Shown here: positions 11,217 to 23,993 of the stretch, piece by piece
Layout: every line of letters starts with the position of its first letter
Numbering within the stretch: the first letter of the stretch is position 1
Assembly: GCA_013397865.1 (NCBI GenBank)
Contig: VZTI01000612.1
Span: 515,855 to 579,854 of the forward strand
DNA: 64,000 nt
Source of the DNA: Struthidea cinerea
Lineage: Eukaryota > Chordata > Aves > Passeriformes > Corcoracidae
Reading direction: 5' to 3'
Program-made: the position numbers and the translations under genes
Notes under the pieces: generated by a model
Seen by the model: only the letters and a program-made list of their open reading frames with translations
What the model was told of the DNA's origin: nothing
Databases searched by the model: none

Positions 11217-13908
11217 TAAAAAGAGGCATCTTGAGTACTGACACTGAACTCCAGGGTGGAGATTTCAGGTTTGGAGATTAGGTGTATCCAGACACAGGAG
11301 GTGTTTTGGACAGGCTTGGCCTAACCCCCTCTGGGGAGATGTGCAGCCAAGGTTCCATGGGTCTGCAGCAGCTGTGGAGATGCCATTCCTGCTTGCCCAC
11401 CCTTGCCGAACACAAAGGTGGAGCTCTGGCAGTTCTGGAGAGCACCAGTGCCCTGGCTGGTATCTGCCTACTTATCTCTGGTAACTGCAGCAGACACTGA
11501 AGGATGATCCAGCAAAGTAAAAGAGCCCGTTGGAAGAAACTGCATATTAGGGATGTTGGAGTGGCAGCACTGCCTCTGATCCCCATTTCCCAGGGCTTAT
11601 CCCAGGGGAATTATGAGCACATGTAGTTCTGTGTTCAGGAGCTTCACCTGCCGCAGACAGCCCCTGGCCCTCTCTCAGAGGCACAAACAAGCACACACAG
11701 CCTCTTTCCAGAATCACACTGAGGTCTCCCGGGATACCAGCACACAGTCCAGGATGGACTCAGAGCTGAGCTTCTCTGTTTAGACTCCATGAGAAATGAG
11801 AGCAGGGAAAAGACAAAATCAGTGTCTGGCAGACAGAGAGGGGCCAGGAGTGACTTCCCTGTTTCTAGGAAGGCAGTGCAGATGGTGGGAAATATTTCAG
11901 CCGTGCAGTGGCAGCAGTGGTAACCTGGCACTAGGGCAGCTGGGATCCAGTTCCCTCCTCTCCTGGGCTCTTTGTGTGACCTTGAACACTGGGCTTGTAC
12001 AGAGCCTGCATTGGTGCCCCCGCTGCAAACAGCCTCCACCCGCAGAAGGACAAGTGCATTTAGGACAGAAGGGGTGCTTGGTGACCTGAGGACCCCACTA
12101 GTATGTGGAGGGAACAGTCCCCTCCTTAAAGCCACAGCAGGAGATTGGGGTGGAGTCACGACCTCTGCTGCTGCTTCTCTGTGTGCCTTGGAAAGGACAT
12201 CACTCGGTCCAAGTTTCTGAAAGGGCACTTGGGAGGGAGGGTCACACAGAAACCTGGGCTCTCCATCTGCAAATCAACAGCTCAGACGGCCAGCCTAGGG
12301 ACTGTGTTATGCTCCTACTCTGCCTGGAGGATGCCTGGGGCAGCAGCAGGGACAAACAGCAGGGGTCCCCTCGGAGGAGAAACCCCTTCATGGCTGAAAG
12401 GGACTGCTGAGGCAAACAACACTTTCCAGCAATAGCTGCTCTCTTCATTTCCTCTTCCACTTTTTCAAAATCTACTATACACAAAACCAGTTTAAAAAAA
12501 AAAGGCAACAAAACATCCTTCTTACAAAACCAAAATAACCAGCATATAGCAAAAGTTAAAATGGCAGCTTCAGCTCCTGTATCTGGCTGGGATGCAGTGG
12601 TTCTGTGGGATCACCCATATGCCAGATAGTTAAGATAAGCCAGCAGCTGTGGCCTTTATCCCTGTCTGGTACACTAACAAAATGATAAAAAAGCCACTGC
12701 AGTTTCACTGGCCACACTGCACACATGGCTTGGGGCTCCATGATGGAATATTATGACAAAACTGGGGAAACTCCGGGCATGAGAACATGCAATGGCAGCT
12801 CTTTCTGTATCAGCGAGGAAGGACAAGCATGTGGGGCACTGCTGTGGGAAGATGAGCTACAGAAATTGCCTAACTGTTGTGAGGGCAGGAATGAAATTTG
12901 GAATGTGGAGAAAGGTAGAGTAGAAAATAAGGTTCAGAAATGCATCTTTAGCCTTTCCTCTTCCTAACCTTCAGCAGAGGAACCTGTGGGGACATTCCTT
13001 CAGACATGTTTGCACTGTGCATCACACTAAAAACTCTGTTGGAGTTGCAAATAAACCTGCAGCTGGACTGGGCAGGGAGAGGGCCACCGGTGCCTGATTT
13101 GGGGTTGCCTGGCCCTGGCTTCTTTCCCTTCACCCCTTGCCATGCTCAGACCTGAACACACTTTGGAAAGAAGGTGTCTGCTTCAAAACAGTGACAATCA
13201 GTGTATTTGGCCAGAGGCAGACAAAAGGTGGAGGCAGGCAGCAGCTGGGTGGAACACAAAAGGAGCTGCAGAACAGTCCAGGTTAGCAAAAGGAGCAGCA
13301 GCCCCAGCTGACACCACCTGCACGAGAAATTTCCAGGTGTGGGCAGGCTTAATGTTGCAGGGGCTTCCCAAGGGAGAGAGGTGACTCATATCTCTGTGAT
13401 GCTCACGGGCCCAAACCAGCCAAGTCACAAGCCAGCAAACTCAGGTTTTGTGCCTGCAATTAGGTAGCAGGATGAAGATGACTCATGAGATACTGCAGGA
13501 CACAACGTAACAGATGTCCTGGCCGAGAGTGCTGCAGGGAGATGCAGACACCAGGAAAAGCTGAGCAAGAGATTTTAGTGTGGAGTGGCTTTGAATGGAG
13601 GAAGGTGGAGTTTCAGCTGGAAGGGCTAGGGACCTCACAGCTAAGCCGGGGAGGAAAGGTAAAGCTCGGTGTGGGCTTCAGGGTCTACATAAGAAACATA
13701 TCCTGTCAGGCCAGCTGAGTCCTGGACTGCTACAGCTGTGTGGTCATTGGCATCTGGTTGAACTTGAGCATGGGAACATGCACTGACCATGGGAAGGGGC
13801 TCTATCACTTCAGTATGGATAAATCTGGTGATAAAGTACTGGAGGAGGTGGTGGATGGAAATGCAAGCCATCATGTTACAGTTATAATCCATTTACAGTT
13901 AGTAGTGG

Positions 13909-14048
13909 GGCCCTTTGAAAGATAGAGCATGGTGCTAATAATGTCAAGGTCATGGGTTTGATCCCTGTATGGGCTATTCATGTAAGATCTGGACTTGATG
14001 ATCCTTCTGGGTCCCTTCCAACTTAGACAATTCTGTAACTCTGTAATA
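13909..14048 (+). mobile_element. tRNA-Ile-derived SINE with CR1 tail (TguSINE1-like)
   Basis: The first part, 13909-13976, reads as a decayed tRNA-Ile(AAT): 'agagcatggtgctaataatg' at 13924-13943 corresponds to the D-stem end, anticodon stem and AAT anticodon loop of tRNA-Ile. GGTTTGATCCC at 13955-13965 is the B box (canonical GGTTCGATCCC), followed by an acceptor-stem end 'tatgggct'. A short deletion has removed part of the D arm and A box. After a linker, 'ggacttgatgatccttctgg' at 13991-14010 and 'gtcccttccaactta' are the CR1 3' end. Two copies of the CR1 terminal octamer (ttctgtaa, ctctgtaa) close the element. Such CR1-mobilised tRNA-Ile SINEs are known from passerine birds. The copy is a transposable element, not a working tRNA gene. 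Confidence 0.8.
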
Positions 14049-14083
14049 TGATGAGTTTACACTTTGCATAAAGAAAGAGTCCC

Positions 14084-14086
14084 AAC

Positions 14087-14117
<31 letters not shown>

Positions 14118-14176
14118 CAAAACAAAACAAAAAAATAAAACCCAAACAAACAAAAAACAAAACAAAACAAAAAAAA
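14084..14176. repeat. (CAAAA)n microsatellite, interrupted
   Basis: The tract is built of CAAAA units with A/C interruptions near 14130-14150. A long uninterrupted core lies about 14090-14132, with a second shorter block ending at 14176. It begins about 36 bp downstream of the tRNA-Ile/CR1 SINE. The minus strand therefore carries a long (TTTTG)n frame that gives artificial Phe/Cys-rich translations. Confidence 0.95.
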
Positions 14177-17100
14177 GGTATCTCTATATTGAGGACTGAA
14201 CTCCACAGAGACACCCCATTAAAATGTTGTGGGTGATCCCGAATGCTTTAGAGAGAAGCAGAAAACCAGAGCAGATGGGTGAGTATGGAGAGGTCGTGTT
14301 CCCAGGGAAGATGGAGAGGAAACCAGTCACAATGGCAGGAATGGTGCAGACTCGCCTGTTAGAGTTTGTTTTACACAGAGCCTACCACTCTTTCAAGTGA
14401 TTCCATTGCAGCACTGGGATGAAAGCAGAACAGAGGTCTCACATCCGTTTTAACCACTTCCTCTCCCTTTTGGCTGAATAGCTGAGCTCACGAGATCCCA
14501 CAAAGGTCTCTCTGCAACAGGATACCCATTCAAGAAACATGGAGAGATCTTGGTCCTCTTCTTTAACAGGCCATTCTCCTTCCATGGTGTTTTCCTCCTT
14601 TGGTGGCAGGGAAGGGAAGGATTTCACAGGGCCACAGAAGGAGTGAGTGGGAGCTCGTACACACCACCATGGAAGAATTCCATGGTCCTCCACCACAAAA
14701 AGGTCTGAACCCTACTTCCAATTTTCCTCTATGAGGAAGAAACACTGCACCAAATCCTTATCAATGGCTCTCCTCAGCAAGTCCATAGCCTTCAGGATGC
14801 CTGAGAACATGGGCTGCTGTCTGCCTGCAGCTTCCTAGCTGGGAGGCAGCTTTGGTGGCTTCAGACATTATCCGGTAGCATCTGTTTCCACACTCTCATT
14901 CACAGATGGTGCTGCTGCAGGAACCTCAGAGTTCAAATTTACACCCAGCTGCTGGATGCGCTTGTGCAAGGCCAGGGCAGCCACAGCCAGGCAAAGAAGA
15001 GTGTAGCCTCCTTTATTACAGTATATAAAAGCAAGGGATGTGTTTATGGAGGTCAGAAAGGGCTGGCTCAGAATTTGAGATATTCTTCAAAAGGACAAGA
15101 GCCAGCTGCTACGGAAAGCAACCTCCATCTTGGTCCTCAGTTGCATGTCAAATGCAACAGCAACCATTAAACAAGAGTTGATAATGCTCACAGCACTAAC
15201 AGCCTTGAGACATTGTGCAAATGGTCACTCAGTTAAGTATTTGCAGTAAAATCTGCCTGGGAAGCATTTTTTTCTCCAAGTAGATGATATTTGGTCCATG
15301 TTGAATTTTTTCTTTCCTGTTTCAGTGTCTAGTTCCTCCCTATTTGGCAAGCCATCACTTTACTTCCAGGTGGGCAGAAGACGGACACTTTATAGTGATA
15401 TTCATTTTTAAGTCTAAAGTGGCTCTCATCATTGCCAAACACCTGAAACTCCCCATAGTTTCCATTTTTATCCAAGTCTTGGACAACCCTAGCACAGCTT
15501 CAATCTTTTGCCTGGAATCAGGGTTTAAAGGTCGAAGACGACATCTGCAATAGTATTTAGAGAGAGCCTGTGCAACACTGGATTTCACATTAAAATCTCC
15601 CTCATTTGCTTCATACACAAATCAGCTTTATATACCTTGTAAGAGTGCTCAGAAAACGCTTCAAGTTCCAGAGAACAAAGTGGAGGTATTATTAGCAGAG
15701 AGCAAAGAGCAGAGCTCTGCAAGCAGGCATCATGCTGAGCAGGAGGTTTTAAATAGTTTCCTCTGAGACAACTTTGGCTCCTTCTGTTACACAGTTTTAC
15801 TCAAGTGTTCAACAAATTATGAAGGAAGAAAATATCACAAGAACAATGTCCCTCGTATGTCTTGCAGGGGTTGAAAACCACAGCATGGAAAGAGCAGCCT
15901 CAGCTCCCTAAACAAGTTAGACAGAAAGGAAAGGCATAGAGAGGGAAATCCTCTCTGACTTTGTTATGGAAATGTGATACAGTTTGACATTTTAATTGCG
16001 ATTCTCCCCTTATTATCTGGCACACGTTCATAGTGCCCAAGATGTTGTTTAGTGAATCCAGCTGCCTCCTCCGCTCTGTTTGAAGTCCGGTGACTCCGCG
16101 TGATAGGGGAGTGTGAGAGTCAATGTGATTTGTGTATGAGGAAACATAAATATGTCACAGGAGTTTAGTCTTATAGGTCTGCAGAGTTTATACTCACAAA
16201 ATCTGTTGTACCCTTGTTTACACACCCAGATCCAAAGGCCTGACACACCCTCCCTCTAGCTCGAAGCTTTCATCATTTCAGCCTCCTTTCTAATGAGGCC
16301 ATTGCAAAGCATGTGGATGATGTTTGACCACAGTTTAATATATCCAGGAAAATGAGCTCTTAAATGTTAAGAAGGGCTTTAATCAAAGTGATTCTTTGTC
16401 ATTAGCTGAGATGAGCACACGCAAGGTTCTGTTGCCACACGTACAAACTCCTAGGCATGGGCCTCCTCACGTGCCAAAAACTTGTCCACACCAAAAAAAA
16501 GTGGAAGGCTTGCAGATACGTTAACTTTAGCACACCCCTGAGCATAGACACCTGAGTACAGAGATGCAGCTGTGCTTAAGTGCTGAACAATGTCCATGCT
16601 CCTCCCGCGGCTTACTTCTGCCAGCCAGAATTGTTGAGATAAACCCATCCTTTTGGCACTGCTTTTCACCTGAACTTCACCATTGCTGCCAGCCACAGGG
16701 GAAGGCTTGGCACAAAATGGGCCCATGATTCTATGTAGCAGAGGAATGGAAAGATTTACCAATGAGTGAATTTACAAACAAACCATAGGAAGCCCAGGGG
16801 TCTAACTTAAGGTAAGAGGCTTCCAAGAACATCCTGTTAGAAGCAGATATCCTAGTCTCTGAGAGCGTCCTTCAAACCCCAGATTATAAAATCTGTGTTT
16901 CTGAAAATGAGAGATAGTAATAGCCTCCCTTTGGATAGGAGATTTCTTTGAGAGAAGCAACCATGTGAATACAAAGACAGCCTATTTCACCTTAGGACTA
17001 CAACTGTCTCCCTGAAGGCAGTAAGAACTCTGCCCTCCTCTGAGTGAGAGAAAACTGTTTGGTAATTAATATTGCTGGAATAAATGTCCTAGTAAAGGCT

Positions 17101-20100
17101 ACCACAAAAAGGCTTGGTGACCTTCCTAACCCCAAGTGCAGTCCTTTTTCCAGAACTGGGAGAGCAGGGAAGAGTATTGGCAGGACACACTTGAAGAATC
17201 TGGCTAGAGATGAGACCTATGGAGCCTTAGGTAGAGGTGTCATCTGGGGAACACCCAGTTCTGTGCCATCTCACTCTAAATTGAGTTCTGAGCTTTTAAA
17301 TGTCTCTGGCTTCTAACCTTTACTTCTATAGCCCTGATGAGTGAGTTGGTGTGATAAGAACCCGTAAGTGAGTCACAGTTTGAGGAACAGGATTCAAAGT
17401 AACATTCTGTTCTGGATGCTCAGTCAGAAGCTTTAATGAGTGGTAAGGCAATCACCACATGGAAAATGTCAGCTGATTGCAGGACCAAATCACTGGAGCT
17501 TTGCCTTCGTGGACACACAAAAGATAGCTCCAATTTTTAAAGAGCATATTTAGAAAAAGCACAAAAAGGGGGCTTAGATGCAAAGGTCATAATTTTCAGG
17601 GGATCTGAATACATGGTTTCATGTGTTGGCATTTCCTGCTCAATTTCACAAGAAAGTAGGGTTCTTCTCAAGATGGAACAGAGGGGTATGGCTTAGGCAT
17701 AGCATCTAATGATACTGTGATGATGTGGTTAGCATAGGAATTGAGCAGAAGGTCAGATTGCTCTTCTCATTTCTTCTTTAACATCCATTCATCAATTAAC
17801 TGCAAAGTGACGCGACCTCCAGATACACAGCTATAGGCTGCTGGTCACTCCAGAAGTGCAGTTAACACGGCAGAAATGACATGCTTTCTGCCAGCAACCA
17901 CCATGTCCTAGTCGCTACCACATGGCACCACACTTCACGTAGTAACCAGCTGAGCTGGGGAGATGGCTGTGACGAGAGGTGGAGAATAAGCAGGTGTGGG
18001 TAAAGTAGCCCTTAGGGAGCATTTCAGAGGGGCTCACAATTTTTTATCCCACCTGTGGCATTTTAGTAATCTCACTGTCCAGCTCTTACACATTATTTCT
18101 TACTTATGTCCAGAGTCTTGGCAAAGGGAGCCATTCAGTGGCCAATGCCAGGCTGAAGCCAGGGGTTTGGTGATAAGGGAACATGGAAATGAAGCCAATA
18201 CTTATTTTTGTCTCTAAAGCATGCGCCTGATGCTGTAGCATGAGCTGTGTCAGGCCGTACTTGTCTTTACGCCAAATGCCCAAATCACGTGAGAGTGGGG
18301 GGCCATTCAGGAACATTTTGCAGAGTGGAAGCCCCTCAGGAGGACTTCCCTCTCCCCTGCCCTCATCCTTTTGTTTGAGGAAAGCTGGTCCCTGACCTGC
18401 CCAGAGCACGAACTCAGTTAACACTTGAGCCAGCTAGAGGCCAAGCAACTTCTGAACCTCTCATCTCCCCGCAGGTACTGCTGGGAAATTGCTCTTGTCC
18501 CAGGAGCAGGCTCAGGGAACTAAATGCAAAGCTGTGAATTTACAGCTGACCTGGGTGAGAAGAGCCCTCATGCTTTAGATGACCTCATATCTATTTCTAC
18601 CAGCAGAAATATTGCCACCCTAGCTACTGAATCAGTGAGTTTGGGATTAAAAAGGGAGCAGTGTCCACCTGATAAAGATGATATGCTCTTTTGCTTTAAT
18701 TGTGGCGCTCAGAAGAGCAACTGATTGTAAAAGCTCCATGAGCTCCAAGACGTCAGATGAGCCACAGTACCTAGCCATGCCCAGGCTCCTCACCCACAGC
18801 AAAGGAGGACTTAAATGCATTTTGTGGCAGCGGTGAAACCTGCACCCCCCACCTCATATTTGTGAAGTGCTCACACACAGAATCCATTCCTCTGTCCAGC
18901 TGACACAAGGCAATCTCCAATGACAGACCGTATGTCTGGGCCTTCAGAAGTAATTTTGGCTGTTTGAGTGACTGATTTGTCCAGGGTAGAGAAAAACATC
19001 CTTTTGTGGTCCTGAAGAGAGCCAGCAAAGATATCACCCAGCCCAGCTGCCAGTCACTTCCTCTTGGCTGATGGGAGCTCTGCCTCGTGTGTTTTAGTGC
19101 AAAGGTTTTAGTGCAAACCAGTTTTAGAAGTAGGTTAAGCTAAACCAGGTGACTCTGTCCTTCTTCAAGAGAGGAACACCACCCTAGCAGAGCTGTGGGA
19201 TGTCATACAAACTCCAGCAGAAGCATCATTGCAAGTAGGTGTTGAGTGCAAACATCCCAAAACTTTCGCTGGTCACTTGCAAAGGGAGTGCGCAACTTTG
19301 TTCTCAGTGTCAGAGATAATTTTGTGCACTGCATTGCCTGGGTCATTTACCTAAACCACAGGATCCTTCCTGGTTATTCTATATGACAGGCAGACATGCT
19401 CTGCATGCAATGGAGGCTGCCTTGCAAAGCTTTGTTGGGGGCACTGCAGGAGAAGTAAGTTTCTGCAGCCAACTACTGACATTGAATAGCCCTGCTCCTT
19501 TTAGGAACCCACTAGTGAGACCCTTTAACCACCCATTCCCTTTTATCCCTGCCTAACATTGCTAGTTTCACTGACTCTCTTCATCTCTTCCTATCCCCAT
19601 CTCTCCTTATGTGATCACCTAACCTCTCCAAAATTAGTAGTGCTATGTTTAGTCTGTTCTGGCACTCTGGGCACTCCTGTGGATTCTGAGATGGTCTCAC
19701 AGGGACCCTACGAATTTCCACTGCTATTGGAGAGAGGAGTGTTTTCAGAACTGCTGACACCAGATCCCAGTGAGTGAATTAAGAGGCTGGAGCCTGTGAA
19801 ATGTTCTTAATATAACCGGGGCAAATGGCTCCCATCTTGTGTTACCGAAGCCCCACAGTCATGTGCCCCAGCAGCCCCGTGTCCCTGTCGAGCAGGAGGG
19901 CAAAAGCATGAGGTCATTTCCAACCACTCTGTTTCTGTGACGTCATCACAGGAAAGCCAAGCACCTACTCATTTTAGGCGTGGGAAGTCAGAGGAAGGGG
20001 CAGGCGCAGGACTTAAGCTTTCCTTTCTGCTTCCATGTGAGCCAAACATAGTTTTGAAGGGTAGAGTGGGGTCATTTTCCTCCCCTTTCCTCCTTCTTGG

Positions 20101-22134
20101 AGGACACTGTAGCCGTATCACTGGCAGCTGTTTAGGACTGCTGGGCTGAGGCAGCTTTGCTCCAGCCCTACCGGAGTATGCAAGAGCCATCTACAGGTGA
20201 TGGGAGACAAGGCGGCACAGCCCTACCTTCCCTTGCCAGCGGGAGGGCAGGATGCTAACCCCGGCTTGTTCTGCTCCCCTGCATTACAGCCAATCTCCAG
20301 GGTCACCGCCATCCCTCTCACAGGGCACTCGTGCCTTCTGTGAGTGGCCGCAACCTCTTCCAGCTCGCAGCTGCTGACTTCAAGACAGGGAACCACCACC
20401 TGAGCTTGCTGGGAAGGCTGGCAGTCCCTGGGGTGGTGGACCCTGTCCAGAGGGCCACAGGGAATGTGCCACCTGCAAGCCACCACGGGTGTGAGAGCCC
20501 CTTGGAGACAACTCTGAAGCAGCCCTTCACATGCCTCTAGTGAGGCAGCGTGAGGCCAGACCTGTGTGAGGCCAAGAGACTGGATTCACAGAGCAAGAAA
20601 GGGACCTTCACCTCTCAATCACCAGCCTTGAGATCTAGCTAGACCTGGGCCGTGTTCCAGACAGCTTTGCTGGCTGCTGCACGGTGCTTGCCTGTGGCAA
20701 CCTGCATGACCACCATGCCACACACAAGAGGAGGCAGAGCCCAGCTGGCTGCTGGAGAAAACACAGTGGTCATGCAGAGGCTATTAAGGAGGCCAGTCTT
20801 GCATTGAAAAGAGAGGGCTTCAGATGGAGAGCAGTGATTGCAAAATGTTTAGAAAACCATGGGAACTTCTCTTATTCAGAAAGGCTGGTGTGAATTGCTG
20901 CAGCAGGCAAGAGAAGGTCTAGACGGGAAGACCACTTTCGTTCAGTAGTCCTTGAGAGATTACATGTAAATTTGTAAACTTTTATACATTTGCTTTTTTC
21001 ATCCAGTGTTAGCCATAATAGTTCCTTCTTTCTTCCCCTTGCATTTCTACGTGAACGACTGCTCACAAGAGACAGGAGGAGAGCTCTGGTCATGCTCTGT
21101 GCCTAAAATTATACTGATCCCAAAAAAGGCATCTGGTATTTCTCTGCCACAGACATTTGCCTACCTCATTTTGTTTGCTTTCTTTTTACCCTCTTGCCTC
21201 CAATGTCTCATCATTCTCTTTGTTTCCATTCAGGGTCTTCCCCCACTACCCCCACCATCGGTCTGTCTTCTTCCATTTGTTTCCTACATATTACTCTCGT
21301 TGAACCCAGCTCTGGCTTCTGAGTGCTGTAGCCCCAAGGGCTCTGTCTGACTGACACATGACATATTTTAAAGAGTGTGGACTTAGCCCCAGTGAGGTGA
21401 AAGAGCAGTAGTCAGCATGTATGAGCTGTGCAGCATAATAGAAAATACAGCTTTTAATTAAAACTGGTATTTCGGGACCTCTGCTGGTGGCAGCCCTGCT
21501 GAAATACAACATTGCTGAAGCCCCATGGGTTGTAGAGTGACCCCATCTCCAGGAGCTACTGCTCCGACCATCAGGGCCAGCTCTTGGACTGATGGAAAGT
21601 CCTCTGTGTAGTGGCTAAACACCCAGCTTGGGCTCAGTGCACTCCCATAACAGGACGGCAACAGCTTTGTAGCCTGGACTAATGGACCTGTGTGGCAAAG
21701 TGCAGGTCACAGCCATGGCACTGCTTTGCATATTGTTTCCAAGAATATCCATTTTAAATTACATGATATTGAACTGTTGTGGGATTGTGTCCCTGTTGTC
21801 ACATACATAAGTGGGACTAGATCCCAGGAGACTGGGAGCAAGGTCTTCCAGCACCAACCCTGTTTATTTGACACAGGACAGCACCTGCTCTTACACCTTG
21901 TTCTGCCAATATCTCATTTCATTTATTCCTTTCATTTTTGTCACCCGCTGCAGATGACTCTCCAAAGCACTCTCTCCAAGGACAGCCCCTCAGCTCTCCC
22001 AGCAGGATGCAGCATCCCAGCTCTCTGTTCGCTCCTCAGCCCCTTCAAGGTATCACCACAGCTGCAGGGAGGCACAACTGGGGTTTAGAGCCAGTGCTCC
22101 AGGCACAGACAAGCCTTGGTTTGCTCCTCGTGAT
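14177..22134. other. Non-coding stretch, no supported gene
   Basis: No frame exceeds about 115 codons and none is recognisable. Items worth noting are a TATA-box-like word TATATAAAAG at 15022-15031, a frame-shifted reading near 15355-15620 that weakly suggests a decayed gene copy, and a palindromic CRE at 19938-19945. The rest looks like unique intergenic or intronic DNA. Confidence 0.5.
19938..19945. promoter_or_regulatory. Palindromic cAMP-response element TGACGTCA
   Basis: This is an exact 8-bp CRE, the optimal site for CREB/ATF dimers, with its central CpG intact. The flanking sequence continues TCACAGG. No promoter or gene is visible next to it, so whether the site is used is unknown. 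An 8-mer is expected about twice in 64 kb on base composition alone, but CpG depletion makes it rarer. Confidence 0.4.
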
Positions 22135-22295
22135 GCTACTGCCTCCCTGTGATACCTGGGGCAAGTCACTTGGACCTTGATCTGCAAAGACAAGCATGAC
22201 TTCCTCGGTCTCAGTGTCTGTAAACCCGATTAACAGCACCGCCTTATTTCACAAGGTGCAGCAGTGGAAGCGGATGTGCTCAAATAAATACCTAC
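22135..22295 (+). mobile_element. MIR-like core-SINE relic
   Basis: The sequence follows the MIR layout. 'gtgatacctggggcaagtca' at 22150-22169 corresponds to the MIR block 'gtgaccttgggcaagtcact'. After a short insertion, 'tctcagtgtctgtaaa' matches 'cctcagtttcctcatctgtaaa', and 'agcaccgccttatttcacaa' matches the following 'gcacctacctcacagg' block. The CORE and tail then fade near 'aaataaatac'. MIRs are ancient amniote SINEs mobilised by L2, and such decay is expected. No function is shown. Confidence 0.6.
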
Positions 22296-23993
22296 TTTTA
22301 TTCCCTTACTCCTGTCTAGGTCTCTGTTTCTAGGAGGCCTTTTCAGGCATCACTATGGACAACTCGCAGGACCAGGATGGCATCTCAGAGAGAGAAAGCA
22401 GCAGCAGGCTGAGCTTGTTATGAATAATTCTCTTAAAATGGAAGCAGTGCTGCCCACGTGTCCCTGAATACCTTATCCCCCTGGCACAAGTGGAAAGGGC
22501 ACTGGGCACCTCGGCTTGCCCAATTTGGTTCCTGTGCGCACAGTGCCCTTGTACAACGAAACCGCCGAGATCTCAGAAAGCTGCAGCAGCTTCACACAGC
22601 ACTTCTCATTTCCCTCTCTGCCCTTTCAACCAGCCCATGACCTGCACCCGAGGAATGTCTCAGAGCTGGGTATCTCACAACTCAAAGTCACAATATTACG
22701 TACTCCTGAATTTGCAAGCAGAAAAATACCTGCTCCATGGGTGGGCCGCAAGATCGATGTTTCCCATCAACGGTGAAGTGAATTAGTGCTCTGTCCTTCA
22801 GGGTGCATCTGCCAGAGGCCGGTCACTGAACAGCACTTCACAGAAAATCAGAGGGAGAAGAGAAATTAGGTATTTAGCATAGAAGAAAATACAGTTTTTG
22901 GGGCATAGCTGGTGCTCAGAGCCATAGTTCATTTGATAAATAGAAGTTGGTTGTTTGGGGTTTTTTAAGTTTATAATATTAGGGTGGATCATGGGGAATA
23001 GCTCCATAATTTGGACCCAGCAATACCTCTACTTATCAGCAGAGGAAACAAACAGCTAAGAAGAGCTGCCAGCAGTGCTCCTTCACCAGCATTGCCCTCG
23101 GTGAAGCCCTGGGGCTCCTTGGTGTCAGATCCCAGCGTGGGAGCATGGTCCTCGAGGTGGGAAGAGGAGTCAGCAGTGATTGAGGGTAGCCATTCTCCCT
23201 CCATAGAGTGCCTCAGAGGTCTGACAAGAAAAAAGAAAGGACTACCAACAAGAACCCAAGTTTGTGCTGGCTGCTGACTCAACATGAGAATGACGTTTCG
23301 GGGTAAGAGCTGAAGGTCTGGTTTGGATTTGCTGGGGAATGTTTTCTACAGCTCTGGAAGTGGGGGCCTTAATGACTGCTGCAGCCATGTAATGGAGGGA
23401 AGACTGGGGTTCTGCCATTTAGCCCCAGACTTCCTGAGCAGAGACCCTCGAGAGCTTCCCCAGGCTGCGCAGGGACTGCAGAGCACAAGGTACCAATCGA
23501 CTTCCCACTCTTGCCCTTGCTGAGGCCTCTGAGGAGAACCATCCCCAGAGGAGGAAAAGGAGCTGCGCCTGATGTTGTCCCTCAGCACCTGTCCTTCAGG
23601 ATATGTGCAGGGGTACTTTGGCTGTCAGCAGAGCTCAGCAAGAAAGTTGTGAGAAACCCACCCCAAGGGACTCCTGTCCTTTTTATCCACAGGTTTAGGT
23701 CTTTCACACAGCAGCTAACATGGAGTTAAGACTGCAGTTCAGATGAAATCCAAACATTTGCAAGTGTGGGAATTCCCAAAGAAAGCAACAAAACTACCTT
23801 CACTCTGCCCTCCCAGCAGTGCTTTTACACAGCCTGCAGCTGAGTCTGCCTCGGCCAGCTGCAACAAAGACTTTAATCTTATCAGTGACCATAAAAACTC
23901 AAATTCCTCTCAGCAGAATTGCTGATGGGGACGGTAGTGCTAAGCCTGGCTTCATTGCAGGCTTGTGCAGTCAACAGCAGGGAAAAATGCTAC

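Larger units (their letters stand above)
4819..13908. other. Unique non-coding stretch, no supported gene
   Basis: About 9 kb with short conflicting open frames on both strands. The 159-codon minus frame at 10521-11000 and the 194-codon minus frame at 11644-12228 overlap equally good plus frames and show no domain I recognise. Visible structures are a 45-bp tandem duplication at 9017-9106, a run of eight G at 9440-9447 and a pyrimidine-rich tract at 11161-11216. A segment around 5040-5180 contains TAATTA and GGATTA homeodomain cores, but I claim no element there. Confidence 0.55.

Noticed and set aside
11930..11990. Possible MIR ('tgtgtgaccttg')
   Set aside because: One 12-bp block matches but the next MIR block (gggcaagtcact) is missing, so it falls short of the other three relics.
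11644..12228. 194-codon minus-strand open frame
   Set aside because: It is the longest frame outside the CpG island, but about one of this length is expected by chance, it overlaps several plus-strand frames, and it has no recognisable domain.
13909..13976. tRNA-Ile gene
   Set aside because: The D arm and A box are damaged by a deletion, stems are mismatched, and a CR1 tail follows. It is the head of a SINE.
14023..14214. Phe/Cys-rich minus-strand frames resembling membrane proteins
   Set aside because: They are translations of the (CAAAA)n microsatellite read on the other strand.
15022..15031. TATA box TATATAAAAG
   Set aside because: A good TATA word on its own, but there is no CCAAT, CpG enrichment or credible exon nearby; such words are expected by chance in 64 kb.
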